Part shown: in pieces, positions 55,569 through 63,212 of the stretch
Layout of the letters: each line of letters opens with the position of its first letter
Numbering within the stretch: the first letter of the stretch is position 1
Virus record (IMG/VR): IMGVR_UViG_3300035670_000045
Location: 62,001 to 126,000 of that record
Reading direction: 5' to 3' (one strand)
Source of the DNA: a virus
Length of the DNA: 64,000 nucleotides
Translations under genes and position numbers: made by a program
The notes under the pieces: model-generated
What the model saw: only the letters and a program-made list of their open reading frames with translations
The model's database searches: none
Told to the model about the DNA's origin: nothing

Positions 55569-56319
55569 GCTCGTCGAAAGCAATTCTGACGGAGGGTGGT
55601 GCCCCACCGGCTGGTTCCCGTTGCCTTCCATTTCGGTCAGGCGGCCTGTCTACGGAGATGACGCGATGTGGGCGCGTCGTATGTGGGATGGCTCGTACTT
55701 CGTGCTGAAGATCCAGAAGACCAGTCGAATCCGTGCGGTGTTCAAGTGTGTCCTCGTACGCATCGATCTTCGGGAAACCACACAGCAAGCGCTGAATCGT
55801 GCGCTGGCACGCCTTGGCTCCGGCTTCCGTTTGCGGGGCAAGCAGCTTTACACGCATTTTCGGAATGAGCTGGCGTTTCCCCGTCTGAGTGACGTGCGGC
55901 TCAAGTGCCTGGAGGCGCTGGCTCAGGACGGCCGCGGGGCCGTATTGCATACGGAGGTCGGTAGAGTCGCAGGTCGGGTTTTGGCGAAGTGCGAGCGCGC
56001 AGCGTACGGGCTCGAGCACGACCCCGTTCGTCTCGAGCGCGAGCTCGACAAGCCGTGGACCTACCATGCGACCATTTGGACAGGCACCAACCGTGAGTAC
56101 GGCGCTGGCGCAGGCGACCAGATGTTTCAAGTCCCACTTGCCACGCGTACGTGTAGAGCGGGTCTTCTGTTTCCAGAGCATTACTGGGCCAACGGGGGGT
56201 GCAAGTGTGGCGACGCTGTGCACCGTCAGACTCTGCTGTGGTGGGGAATCCCGACGGACGATCAGTACAGGGAAGTCCCACCCCCTTCCATTCGGGATGT
56301 TGTTCAATGGGACGTCTAA
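55558..56319 (+). CDS. CHCC-module family protein B4, 253 aa
   Basis: ATG 55558. Core: MWDGSYFVLKIQ and CVLVRIDLRETTQQALNRAL, matching the B-subfamily R-x-D-L-x-E motif; helix VAGRVLAKCERAAYGLEHDPVRLERELD; module C199-R-A-G-L-L-F205-P-E-H208-Y-W, C215-K-C217, H222. The first module His is replaced by Phe, which argues that it is not an essential metal ligand. It lies far from B1-B3, separated by unrelated genes. Confidence 0.75.
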   Translation: MPVKLVESNSDGGWCPTGWFPLPSISVRRPVYGDDAMWARRMWDGSYFVLKIQKTSRIRAVFKCVLVRIDLRETTQQALNRALARLGSGFRLRGKQLYTHFRNELAFPRLSDVRLKCLEALAQDGRGAVLHTEVGRVAGRVLAKCERAAYGLEHDPVRLERELDKPWTYHATIWTGTNREYGAGAGDQMFQVPLATRTCRAGLLFPEHYWANGGCKCGDAVHRQTLLWWGIPTDDQYREVPPPSIRDVVQWDV

Positions 56320-56801
56320 AGCCCAGGCCTAGTGTGAAGTTGCCCCGGAACTCCAGTTCCGTCTGCGTGTCACCCCACTCCGCGACGTCCATCGAACTCC
56401 TCGGCGGGGTGACCCGTAACGGGGTCACGGTGTCCAAAGGCGAGTTCGAGGCGATGCAGCGCCTCTACCGCATGAAGAAGGAGAAGCAGGTGAAGCGTCC
56501 GCCGGAGCCCGTGCCTCCGAAGAGCTCCGCGTTCCCAAGTGACCGAGAGTACGCGCAGGCTCTCTCCCAGTACGAGGAGGCCCACGCCCGTTGGCGAAAG
56601 TGGGAGGACCCCTCGGTCCTCCTCCAAGCGGGCGCGGACGTGGGCACGTTCCGCTGCGCAGAAGAAGACGGTCTACGCATGGTCGCGTGGATCGCCAAGT
56701 TCGCGTCACCAGGGGAAGACCCGCTGAAGGTCCTGGTGCGGATGGCTGCAGACGCTGGACTAGACGCCTCTTCGGATCTGGAGTGGGCAGAGGAGGAGTA
56801 G
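56307..56801 (+). CDS. hypothetical protein, 164 aa
   Basis: ATG within the end of B4. The first third is beta-type with one Cys, the second third is helical and basic (GEFEAMQRLYRMKKEKQVKRPPEPV), and the end is acidic (LEWAEEE). The YAQALSQYEEAHARWRKWEDP segment is a charged helix. No domain recognised. Confidence 0.65.
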   Translation: MGRLKPRPSVKLPRNSSSVCVSPHSATSIELLGGVTRNGVTVSKGEFEAMQRLYRMKKEKQVKRPPEPVPPKSSAFPSDREYAQALSQYEEAHARWRKWEDPSVLLQAGADVGTFRCAEEDGLRMVAWIAKFASPGEDPLKVLVRMAADAGLDASSDLEWAEEE

Positions 56802-56808
56802 GGTCAAC

Positions 56809-57195
56809 ATGAGCGACAAAACCACCAACGACATCAGCATCCCGGCCATCGACAACTGGGTCGTCGTCCACATGTGCAACGGGAGACGGTACATTGGGGT
56901 CCCCGACAGCCCTGGGCTGGTGCGTGAGGTCACGATGCACACGGCGTACAGCCCCCTGCTTCCGGTGACCCTCGAGATGACGTTCGAGCTCTTCACGGGG
57001 GACATCCCCCAGGGCGCACCTCACGCGCTCATGCTTCGAGGTGTCGACGGGATCCACGGGCCTGTCACGATGCACCTCACACCCATGGCGGTCTACGCCT
57101 GCACGGACTTGTCCACTCGAGCTCGAGCCCAGGTGTGGGGGCTGCTGCAGGCTGCAATGCGGGCATGTGCCGAACCCAAGGAGGCGACACCATGA
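56809..57195 (+). CDS. hypothetical protein, 128 aa
   Basis: ATG with a GAGTAGGG leader, one of the few non-overlapping starts in this operon. Beta-rich (NWVVVHMCNGRRYIGVPDSPG ... TLEMTFELFTG), ending in a helix (QVWGLLQAAMRACAE). The first half with V-V-H-M-x-N-G and Y-I-G-V-P has an Sm-like/SH3-like look; this is only a suggestion. It overlaps the next gene. Confidence 0.65.
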   Translation: MSDKTTNDISIPAIDNWVVVHMCNGRRYIGVPDSPGLVREVTMHTAYSPLLPVTLEMTFELFTGDIPQGAPHALMLRGVDGIHGPVTMHLTPMAVYACTDLSTRARAQVWGLLQAAMRACAEPKEATP

Positions 57196-57446
57196 GCGAC
57201 CGAAAAGATCCCCAAGGATTCGAGGTACGTGTGACCTACCTCGGGGGTGGCAACGGGTACGGTATACGCGTTATCCGCGATGGGAAGATCTGGCGGGAGA
57301 CCCGCGTGGACAGCAAGGGCGACATCGCTGCAGCCATCAAGTCGGAGCTCCGCTGGATCGACAAGGGCGGTTCCCCCTCCGACATGGCGAGCGCCTCCCG
57401 TGACCGGTGGTACAAGAAGTGGCTGCGGCGTATGGGGATGCTGTGA
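57192..57446 (+). CDS. small hypothetical protein, 84 aa
   Basis: ATG in an ATGA overlap. Beta then helix (FEVRVTYLGGGNGYGIRVIRDG ... DIAAAIKSELRWIDKG) with a basic C-terminal end (RDRWYKKWLRRM). It may bind nucleic acid. Unrecognised. Confidence 0.6.
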   Translation: MSDRKDPQGFEVRVTYLGGGNGYGIRVIRDGKIWRETRVDSKGDIAAAIKSELRWIDKGGSPSDMASASRDRWYKKWLRRMGML

Positions 57447-57730
57447 GCACTCGGTTCCCAACCATCACGGACCTCTTGGAGCTCTGGCTGAAGACGCACT
57501 ACGCGGGCAAGTACGCGGTTGTCTTCCACGGCCCGTTGCACGGAGACGAGTGTGTGGAGCGTTCGATCACCAAGTGGTTCCCATCCGCGTCTCACGAGCT
57601 CATCTTCTGCGAGGCTGCAGTCCTCGAGTGTCCCACGCACGAAGCGGCGATAAGTACCCTGAGGGACACGAAAAAGGACCACCCCTACCTCACGGTGTGG
57701 GACGGTACTCGAATCGTGAGCCATCACTGA
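57443..57730 (+). CDS. small hypothetical protein, 95 aa
   Basis: GTG in a GTGA overlap. A helical start (TITDLLELWLKTHYAGKYAVVFHG), a beta middle (SHELIFCEAAVLEC) and a polar end. The last gene before the operon terminator at 57745. No domain recognised. Confidence 0.6.
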   Translation: MSTRFPTITDLLELWLKTHYAGKYAVVFHGPLHGDECVERSITKWFPSASHELIFCEAAVLECPTHEAAISTLRDTKKDHPYLTVWDGTRIVSHH

Positions 57731-57744
57731 CAGGAGCCACCCCC

Positions 57745-57788
57745 GAGCCGCTCCCCACTTCGGTGGGGTCAGCGGCTCTTTTCCTTTT
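57745..57788 (+). terminator. intrinsic terminator of the 51.9-57.7 kb operon
   Basis: Outer stem GAGCCGCT/AGCGGCTC, inner stem CCCCAC/GTGGGG with a TTCG loop, followed by TTTTCCTTTT. The T-run and the following TCACATG context resemble the leader hairpin of the gene at 47297. Confidence 0.8.
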
Positions 57789-57797
57789 GGTAATCAC

Positions 57798-58250
57798 ATG
57801 AGCAGACACAGTAATTACGCCACACAGAACATCCCCCCGTGCACGGGATGTGGCGGACCCAACAGTTATTGGCACACGGCACACTACTTGTGCCCGAGGT
57901 GCTGGTTCCTCCTCTGTCGTGAGCGTCGCGTCCATTTGGAGGACGCGACGGACCAAATGGTGTCGCTGTACGGTGTAACGTGCTCGGGGCACGTGGGCAG
58001 CGGACCGTTCTTCCTTGCGTCCCGAGACATCGTGGGTGCGCGCACAGAGTGGCTTCACGGGGAGATGTTCCCGTTCGGCGAGGGGCAGCAGCGCTTCGTG
58101 GGGATGAGGTGGGAGCGCGACGTGCTCAAAGCCTTCCGCTTCCGTACGGAGGAGGAGGCGCTTCTCGCTGCCAAGTCCCCTGTCCCCATGTACCTCGATG
58201 GGTACGTGGACTACAAAGTGCGGGTGATCCCGCACGCGGCGGTGAAGTGA
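57798..58250 (+). CDS. zinc-ribbon hypothetical protein, 150 aa
   Basis: ATG 57798 right after the terminator. Cys-x2-Cys (CTGC, residues 15-18) and Cys-x2-Cys (CPRC, near 32-35) form an N-terminal zinc ribbon with an intervening His. The rest is beta-rich and aromatic. It is followed by the B5 gene (GTG overlap). Possibly a nucleic-acid-binding protein; unrecognised. Confidence 0.7.
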   Translation: MSRHSNYATQNIPPCTGCGGPNSYWHTAHYLCPRCWFLLCRERRVHLEDATDQMVSLYGVTCSGHVGSGPFFLASRDIVGARTEWLHGEMFPFGEGQQRFVGMRWERDVLKAFRFRTEEEALLAAKSPVPMYLDGYVDYKVRVIPHAAVK

Positions 58251-58885
58251 GTCTATTACCCCCGTGGGGTGGGTCGCTCTTTCAGTCGGACCCGTGGAGG
58301 TCCTACCCCCCTATGCACCCCCCGTTCCTCCACGTGTGGCACCGGTCCATCTCGTACTACAGCACACCCATTGGGGAGCACCTCGTGGCGGACATCCGCA
58401 GGTTCCCAGGCGCGATTCCTGAGTACCTCGGCGTGTTGACCTACGTGAATCTGCAGGTCGTCACGGAGGACTACTTGGCGGGGATCGCTCACCGGTACGG
58501 GTACAACTACACGTACCACTCCCCCATCCTTACCCCCACGCAGCATCACTGGCCGTACTGCCCGCTGACGACACTCGCCGCATTCGCGGCCATGACCAAC
58601 GACCACCCGCAGGTGGAGAGGATCGCATTGCCGAGTGTGGACGCGGTGCGTGCACACCTGGAAGAAGCCGCGGATGCACTCATCATGTCCCCCATGCAGC
58701 TGGAGGACCGGGTCCGCGCTTGGTACCCAGACGGGTTCTATCCTGCACCGGAACGCATCCCGAGGCGCACATGTCCGAGGGGTGTACTGTACCCAGGGCA
58801 CTACTCCATCGATGGTGGATGCCGGTGTGTAGAGCCCTTGCATACGCGTGCGGGTCAACAGCGTTGGGGTATCATCCTGGGATGA
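58247..58885 (+). CDS. CHCC-module family protein B5, 212 aa
   Basis: GTG in a GTGA overlap. The N-terminal part is aromatic, with YYSTPIGEHLVADIRRF in place of the B core; helix ALIMSPMQLEDRVRAWY; module C176-P-R-G-V-L-Y182-P-G-H185-Y, C192-R-C194, H199. The first His is replaced by Tyr. The sequence before the module is divergent from B1-B4, so it is a distant member. Function unknown. Confidence 0.7.
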   Translation: MSLLPPWGGSLFQSDPWRSYPPMHPPFLHVWHRSISYYSTPIGEHLVADIRRFPGAIPEYLGVLTYVNLQVVTEDYLAGIAHRYGYNYTYHSPILTPTQHHWPYCPLTTLAAFAAMTNDHPQVERIALPSVDAVRAHLEEAADALIMSPMQLEDRVRAWYPDGFYPAPERIPRRTCPRGVLYPGHYSIDGGCRCVEPLHTRAGQQRWGIILG

Positions 58886-59238
58886 AAACCGCCGAGCTCC
58901 TGTCCCCGGACGCTGTGATCCAATTTGCCCGTGAGCCCAACGGTAACCGACTCGCCGTCATGCATTGCCCTGGGTGTGGGGAGCGCCACTTCGTGAGAGT
59001 GGACGGCCCACACAAGTGGGGGTTCAACGAGGACGTGGCCCGTCCTACGTTCAGCCCGAGCGTGCTCGTCCGAGCTCGAGCTTCCGACCCCACCGACCCC
59101 GACGCGGTTGCGATCGAGTCCGTGTGTCACTTCCACGTTCGTGAGGGCAACATCGACTACCTGGGGGACTGCACGCACAAGTTGGCGGGCACATCCCAGC
59201 GTATGGTGCCCGTGGTTGCGTGGCCTTCACTGGGATAA
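58882..59238 (+). CDS. DUF6527-like zinc-binding protein, 118 aa
   Basis: ATG in an ATGA overlap. The sequence HCPGCGERHFVRVDGPHKW and a later VCHFHVREGNIDYLGDCTH form the Cys/His set of small phage proteins often annotated DUF6527 or, wrongly, ammonia monooxygenase. ARPTFSPSVLV is also typical. It likely binds zinc; the biochemical role is not known. Its stop TAA is embedded in the next GATAAGA motif. Confidence 0.6.
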   Translation: MKTAELLSPDAVIQFAREPNGNRLAVMHCPGCGERHFVRVDGPHKWGFNEDVARPTFSPSVLVRARASDPTDPDAVAIESVCHFHVREGNIDYLGDCTHKLAGTSQRMVPVVAWPSLG

Positions 59239-59240
59239 GA
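59231..59240 (+). promoter_or_regulatory. TGGGATAAGA promoter candidate
   Basis: Matches the consensus and includes the stop codon (TAA) of gene 58882, as does the copy at 47211. GAGGTG and the ATG at 59256 follow. Confidence 0.55.
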
Positions 59241-59255
59241 CATGTGAGGTGATCG

Positions 59256-59567
59256 ATGCGTGACCTGCCGTGTATCCCTGTGTTCGCTTCCGTACGGGAG
59301 GTGCACACCGTGTGCCTCCCAAGCTTCCCTTGCCTACTTGGGGATCCCAGTGCCGATGCGTTTTGGGCGACTTATTTGGTCGTCCCCGACGCTAGGAAGT
59401 ACAGCGTGATTCGCATTTCCGGTCTCGGTGTTGCATCCACGGAGGTACGTGGGGTGACGCTTCAGGGTGCAAGGGCGTTTATTCGCAAGCATTCCCCATC
59501 CCCGTGGCGTCCGATTTCCGACGAAGAGTTGACCAGAAAAATTGGGAAGAAGAGGAAGGCTAGGTGA
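59256..59567 (+). CDS. small hypothetical protein, 103 aa
   Basis: ATG with GAGGTG upstream. Beta-rich N-terminal half (VFASVREVHTVCLPSFPCLLG ... ATYLVVPDARKYSVIRI), ending in a basic tail (KIGKKRKAR). First gene of the unit that includes three CHCC proteins. No domain recognised. Confidence 0.65.
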   Translation: MRDLPCIPVFASVREVHTVCLPSFPCLLGDPSADAFWATYLVVPDARKYSVIRISGLGVASTEVRGVTLQGARAFIRKHSPSPWRPISDEELTRKIGKKRKAR

Positions 59568-59878
59568 CCGTGAAGGACTTCGCGAGTGTGTTGTTCTCCA
59601 CCGAGTCGGCGTTGCTCGTGATGGCTACCCTTCTCCTGCTCGTGTCCCACTTGTTTCATGTGCGGCTTCGGCAGTACCGGCAGTGGCAGGCCCACTGCAC
59701 ACATATCGAGAGGCAGATCCGGGACCTGGACCGACTCATTCATCGACACTGGGTGCTGTACCTCACCTACCTGCACCGTGGGGAGGACAAGAAGGCGATG
59801 GCCGAGTTGGACTTTATCGAAAAATGGGAGGCGGACGTGCAAGGGCTGGAGATCGAGCTCCGCTACTGGACGAAGTGA
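59564..59878 (+). CDS. membrane-anchored coiled-coil protein candidate, 104 aa
   Basis: GTG start in a GTGA overlap. Residues ~13-32 (ESALLVMATLLLLVSHLFHV) form an N-terminal membrane segment; the remaining ~70 residues are a helix (QWQAHCTHIERQIRDLDRLIHR ... WEADVQGLEIELRYW). A type II-like membrane protein of unknown function. Confidence 0.65.
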   Translation: MTVKDFASVLFSTESALLVMATLLLLVSHLFHVRLRQYRQWQAHCTHIERQIRDLDRLIHRHWVLYLTYLHRGEDKKAMAELDFIEKWEADVQGLEIELRYWTK

Positions 59879-60672
59879 TGGGGGCGTCTCGTCATCCAAG
59901 TTTCAAACGCATCATTTCTGCTCTTCGAACATCTCCGGCAGGCCTGTCCAGGCGGATGGATTATCTACTCTCTCCCGACTGGGATCTGTTCCGTGACGGG
60001 TTCTCTCCGAGCGATGTAGCCGTCGATCCGAGTGGGAACACGTTGAGTTTGTATCCTCTCTCGAACACGGAGTGGTACGGCGTGCTGTACCACGGCAGCA
60101 AGCACACCGCCCTCTCTGGGGATTGTCATGTCCTGCGGGTTGACTTGACCGAAGCTCACCCAACCAGGGTGCAGTCCGCTATCCGCAAGCTCGTCCAAGA
60201 CAGCCTGTCAGGCCCTGAGGTCGTGGACGCGGCGAAAGCCGTTTCCGCTGGAGTAGTAGGGCGTGCCCTTGCCCGGAACGCCGTGGGTGCCGTCGTTCTT
60301 CACGAGCACGCATTCGCTACACTGGCGTACTTCGCTACCGGACCTATGTACGAAGTTCTGGGGGCTGCGAGGGAATCGGCCAGGTACTTTCTCCGTAGCC
60401 CCTACAGTGTAGAGCAACTGCTCGAGCAGGTGTCCGGACGGTACACCATGCGGGACTACGGTACGTTTCCGTACCGTAGGGACTCGCCACCGAAGTCCAG
60501 TGTGCAGGGTACGAGTGCGTGCCCTCTTGGGATCACAGCCCCCCAGCACTACTGGGTGGACGGTCAGTGCAAGTGCGGGGACGTTGTGCATTCCAGGTCA
60601 ATGCAAGAGCTATGGTCCATTCAGTCCTCGGCCCAGAATCAACGGTATGTTGTCCGGTCACCGCGCCGGTGA
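59878..60672 (+). CDS. CHCC-module family protein B6, 264 aa
   Basis: ATG overlaps the previous TGA by one base. Core: EWYGVLYHGSKHTALSG and CHVLRVDLTEAHP, matching the B-subfamily motif (R-x-D-L-x-E, with V); helix AARESARYFLRSPYSVEQLLEQ; module C215-P-L-G-I-T-A221-P-Q-H224-Y-W, C231-K-C233, H238 and ELW. The first module His is Ala here. A positive register otherwise. Function unknown. Confidence 0.75.
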   Translation: MGASRHPSFKRIISALRTSPAGLSRRMDYLLSPDWDLFRDGFSPSDVAVDPSGNTLSLYPLSNTEWYGVLYHGSKHTALSGDCHVLRVDLTEAHPTRVQSAIRKLVQDSLSGPEVVDAAKAVSAGVVGRALARNAVGAVVLHEHAFATLAYFATGPMYEVLGAARESARYFLRSPYSVEQLLEQVSGRYTMRDYGTFPYRRDSPPKSSVQGTSACPLGITAPQHYWVDGQCKCGDVVHSRSMQELWSIQSSAQNQRYVVRSPRR

Positions 60673-60689
60673 TCTTCACGAGGTTTGTC

Positions 60690-60944
60690 ATGGAAAAGGA
60701 TGTGGCTCGTCTCGAGTACCGGCTCATGCTGCTGGTGCTGCTGGTGTCGTACGTGTCGATCATCATCGGGCAGGCTTCATCCTGGCTCGAGTGGGGTTGT
60801 GGTTCCGTGGTGCTACTCCAGCTGACGATCGGCGTGTACGTCGTGTTGGGGGACATCCGGGACATCTGCCGCGTTTGGGTTCTGCACGAGTTGCTCCAGG
60901 AGCTGCACCGCCCTCTGTGGCAAGGTAGGTCGGCTAGTGAGTAG
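60690..60944 (+). CDS. membrane protein candidate, 84 aa
   Basis: ATG with GAGGT upstream. Two hydrophobic segments (LMLLVLLVSYVSIIIGQ and CGSVVLLQLTIGVYVVL) suggest a two-pass membrane protein. A charged, helical end follows. Function unknown. It partly overlaps the B7 gene. Confidence 0.65.
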   Translation: MEKDVARLEYRLMLLVLLVSYVSIIIGQASSWLEWGCGSVVLLQLTIGVYVVLGDIRDICRVWVLHELLQELHRPLWQGRSASE

Positions 60945-61668
60945 CCGTATCCGGGACCGGCCCGACGCCGTCACACTTATTGACGAGTGGGGGACTATAC
61001 TCCCTTCGCAGGTCACGCGCGGGTGGTCGCGCACAACTTTCGGCGATTCGTTGCCCATATACTACCGAGACGATCCTCCGGCTCCGTTGGTGGTGCTTTG
61101 CCTGCGGGAGGAGACAGCCCACGGGTTCGCTGTGGAGGTCCACGTCGTGCCCTACATCCTCATCAACAAGGCATCCGGGGCAAGGCTTGTACGCGAGTAC
61201 CAGAAGAAATGGCGGGTGGAACTGAGTAAGGATACGCAGGAGCGCGCGCTGTTCTCCCAGATGCTTCGAGAGTTCGGCAACTTTAGCGCTCACAGTCGTG
61301 TTGTGTGCGGCAAGACACTACGCGAGGCGAAGACGGCTGCGATGGTGGAGGGGAGACGTCTGCAGGCCAACCTGGAGTGGCTTTTCACTCTTTACTGCCA
61401 ACACCAGCCTTTTGTAGCGGAAGAACGCCCAGTGGCGTGCCCTGCTGGGATCATTCACCCCACTCACTTCAGCACGGGCGCAAGGTCCTGCATGTGCGGC
61501 ATTTTCGAGTACGAATCAACACAGCGCAAAGTGTGGGGTGCCCCCTCGTGGGTGGGGAGGTACCGTAAGCACCTTGTCCGTACATGGAGAGAGATGCGCA
61601 AGCTGAAGGTGCTTGGTGTTGACTTTGGTAGCCGCGAGCTCGACAAGCTCGATGATCGGAGCCCATGA
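60937..61668 (+). CDS. CHCC-module family protein B7, 243 aa
   Basis: GTG 60937. The N-terminal part includes LVVLCLREETAHGFAVEVHVVPYILINKA; helix LREAKTAAMVEGRRLQANLEWLF; module C168-P-A-G-I-I-H174-P-T-H177-F, C185-M-C187 (one residue longer before the Cys pair), with no clear downstream His. The C-terminus is a long basic helix. A divergent member. Function unknown. Confidence 0.7.
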   Translation: MSSRIRDRPDAVTLIDEWGTILPSQVTRGWSRTTFGDSLPIYYRDDPPAPLVVLCLREETAHGFAVEVHVVPYILINKASGARLVREYQKKWRVELSKDTQERALFSQMLREFGNFSAHSRVVCGKTLREAKTAAMVEGRRLQANLEWLFTLYCQHQPFVAEERPVACPAGIIHPTHFSTGARSCMCGIFEYESTQRKVWGAPSWVGRYRKHLVRTWREMRKLKVLGVDFGSRELDKLDDRSP

Positions 61669-62483
61669 ACCGCGACAAAAAGAACCCCCCTTCCATCGGG
61701 GAGATGCTCACCGACATTCGGGAAGAGTGGGTCACAACACCTCCTGATCTGCTGTGGCAATTGGGTCCGCCCGCTGGGGCGACGGACGAAGAGTCCAGCG
61801 GCTGGGAGTACCCCGTGTGGTTTTTCCCGTTGCAGCACCATCCTGGTGGGTTCGCGCTACTGCGGGGGTATGCTCACTCGGGCCTCACGAACGACTGGGG
61901 TGAGCCTCTTGTGCAGGCCACGTTGAGCGTGTTGTTCGTGGACGAGGTGCACTACCTCACCGTAAAGGACGCTCTTGACCGTGCCCGCATGGAGATGACG
62001 CTCGACCACAGGTCAACTTACGGCGTCTCCATTCACCCTCGGCACACGCGTGCACCCGTTGGGCTCACATACACCCAGCGACTTGCGCTGATGCACGCGC
62101 TGGTGAAGTACGGGCACATGGGGGAGGGACTGCTGACGACGCGTACCCATGACCTGGCGGCACTTCGGGAGCAGGTTTGTGAGAAGGTGCGTGAATGGTC
62201 TACCCCGGAGGGGCTCTACCGGTTGGACAGACAGCTCGAGCAGGCGCTCTGCCTCTCGTTGCTAGGGGGCCTGGGCCCCACGGACGTCGGTTGCCCCAAT
62301 GGGGTTGTTCACCCGCTGCATTGGAGGGGGTACACCTGCCGTTGCTTGGACGTGCGCCACGCACCCGTAGCAGGCGGGTGGTGGGTGTTGCAGCCTGAGG
62401 GCAGGTGTGTGCGCCCACTGGGGGGATCGGGGTGGCGGGAGGTGCTGGACCTTCACTGCCCCGAAGTGGACTTCGTACTCTGA
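61665..62483 (+). CDS. CHCC-module family protein B8, 272 aa
   Basis: ATG in an ATGA overlap. The N-terminal half is unlike the other members (WEYPVWFFPLQHHPGGFALLRGYAHSG). The module is C210-P-N-G-V-V-H216-P-L-H219-W, C225-R-C227, H232, with one residue fewer than usual before the Cys pair, then GGWW and a Cys-containing tail. It is the last family member seen in the window. Confidence 0.7.
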   Translation: MNRDKKNPPSIGEMLTDIREEWVTTPPDLLWQLGPPAGATDEESSGWEYPVWFFPLQHHPGGFALLRGYAHSGLTNDWGEPLVQATLSVLFVDEVHYLTVKDALDRARMEMTLDHRSTYGVSIHPRHTRAPVGLTYTQRLALMHALVKYGHMGEGLLTTRTHDLAALREQVCEKVREWSTPEGLYRLDRQLEQALCLSLLGGLGPTDVGCPNGVVHPLHWRGYTCRCLDVRHAPVAGGWWVLQPEGRCVRPLGGSGWREVLDLHCPEVDFVL

Positions 62484-62503
62484 CGTCTTTCCACTTTCAT
62501 TGC

Positions 62504-62513
62504 GGGGATAAGA
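62504..62513 (+). promoter_or_regulatory. GGGGATAAGA promoter candidate
   Basis: Exact consensus copy in the 64-base gap between the genes ending at 62483 and starting at 62548, with GAGGAGG downstream as ribosome binding site. Confidence 0.6.
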
Positions 62514-62547
62514 CTCGGGGTAGTCTACCGCTACTCGAGGAGGCGAC

Positions 62548-62844
62548 ATGTGCGAAGTGAGTGAAGATGTCCACCCTGTGTGCACCGACGAGCAGCTCGC
62601 GACGATGCGAGCTCGTGGCGGGAGATGGGCCGGTTACCAGTGCAAGGCGCTGGACAGTAGCCAGGCGGGTACCTACGTGTTCCTGAAGTTTGGGCCTGGG
62701 TGCACGTACGAAGCTCCCCCCATGCATGCGCCCGACGGGGTCTACGGTACGGGCTGGAAGTTCCGGTTGCAGGGCGAGCTCGACCTGCACACGGGGCAGC
62801 TTCGGCCGTGGCGAGATGCGCCCGCAGACGGGGTTCAGTCGTGA
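62548..62844 (+). CDS. hypothetical protein, 98 aa
   Basis: ATG with GAGGAGG upstream. A beta-rich protein with several Cys (residues 2, 12, 32, 52) and an aromatic C-terminal half (GTGWKFRLQGELDLHTGQLRPW). Not recognised. It begins the last visible operon. Confidence 0.65.
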   Translation: MCEVSEDVHPVCTDEQLATMRARGGRWAGYQCKALDSSQAGTYVFLKFGPGCTYEAPPMHAPDGVYGTGWKFRLQGELDLHTGQLRPWRDAPADGVQS

Positions 62845-63212
62845 ACCCGCCACGGCCTCCGCGTGCGTGTACCCACCCCATCACGGAAGCGACCCGCAGG
62901 GCGCTGAACGAGCAGCTGGGCGAGGCCATCCGGGCGGTGCTGAACCGCCCCGTGTCGACCCCCGACAAGGAGGTGAACTACGAGGGGCTGACGTTCGAGG
63001 AGTGGCTGCGGGCTGCCGTCCCCGGGTACAACAAGGACGCCACGTTCCTGCTGTGCCTGGTGCGTGAGTGGGAGGCAGGAGTCGATCCGACCGAGCTGCG
63101 CTTCAGCCGGCATGCCTCCCTTCGTACGCTCTCCGTGCACGATCGTCTGGCGGAAGCCAAGCAGCGGCAACGGGACGAGAAGGACTACCCCACGAAGGAG
63201 CCCGGGAAGTGA
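62841..63212 (+). CDS. hypothetical protein, 123 aa
   Basis: GTG in a GTGA overlap. Helical; residues ~15-40 (ITEATRRALNEQLGEAIRAVLNRP) and a C-terminal charged helix (HDRLAEAKQRQRDEKDYPTKE). A C-T-H-P at the start recalls the HP of the CHCC module but lacks its other residues. Unrecognised. Confidence 0.65.
   Translation: MNPPRPPRACTHPITEATRRALNEQLGEAIRAVLNRPVSTPDKEVNYEGLTFEEWLRAAVPGYNKDATFLLCLVREWEAGVDPTELRFSRHASLRTLSVHDRLAEAKQRQRDEKDYPTKEPGK

Noticed and set aside
62841-63212. 21st CHCC family member
   Set aside because: It has only a Cys-Thr-His-Pro at the start and none of the other module residues.
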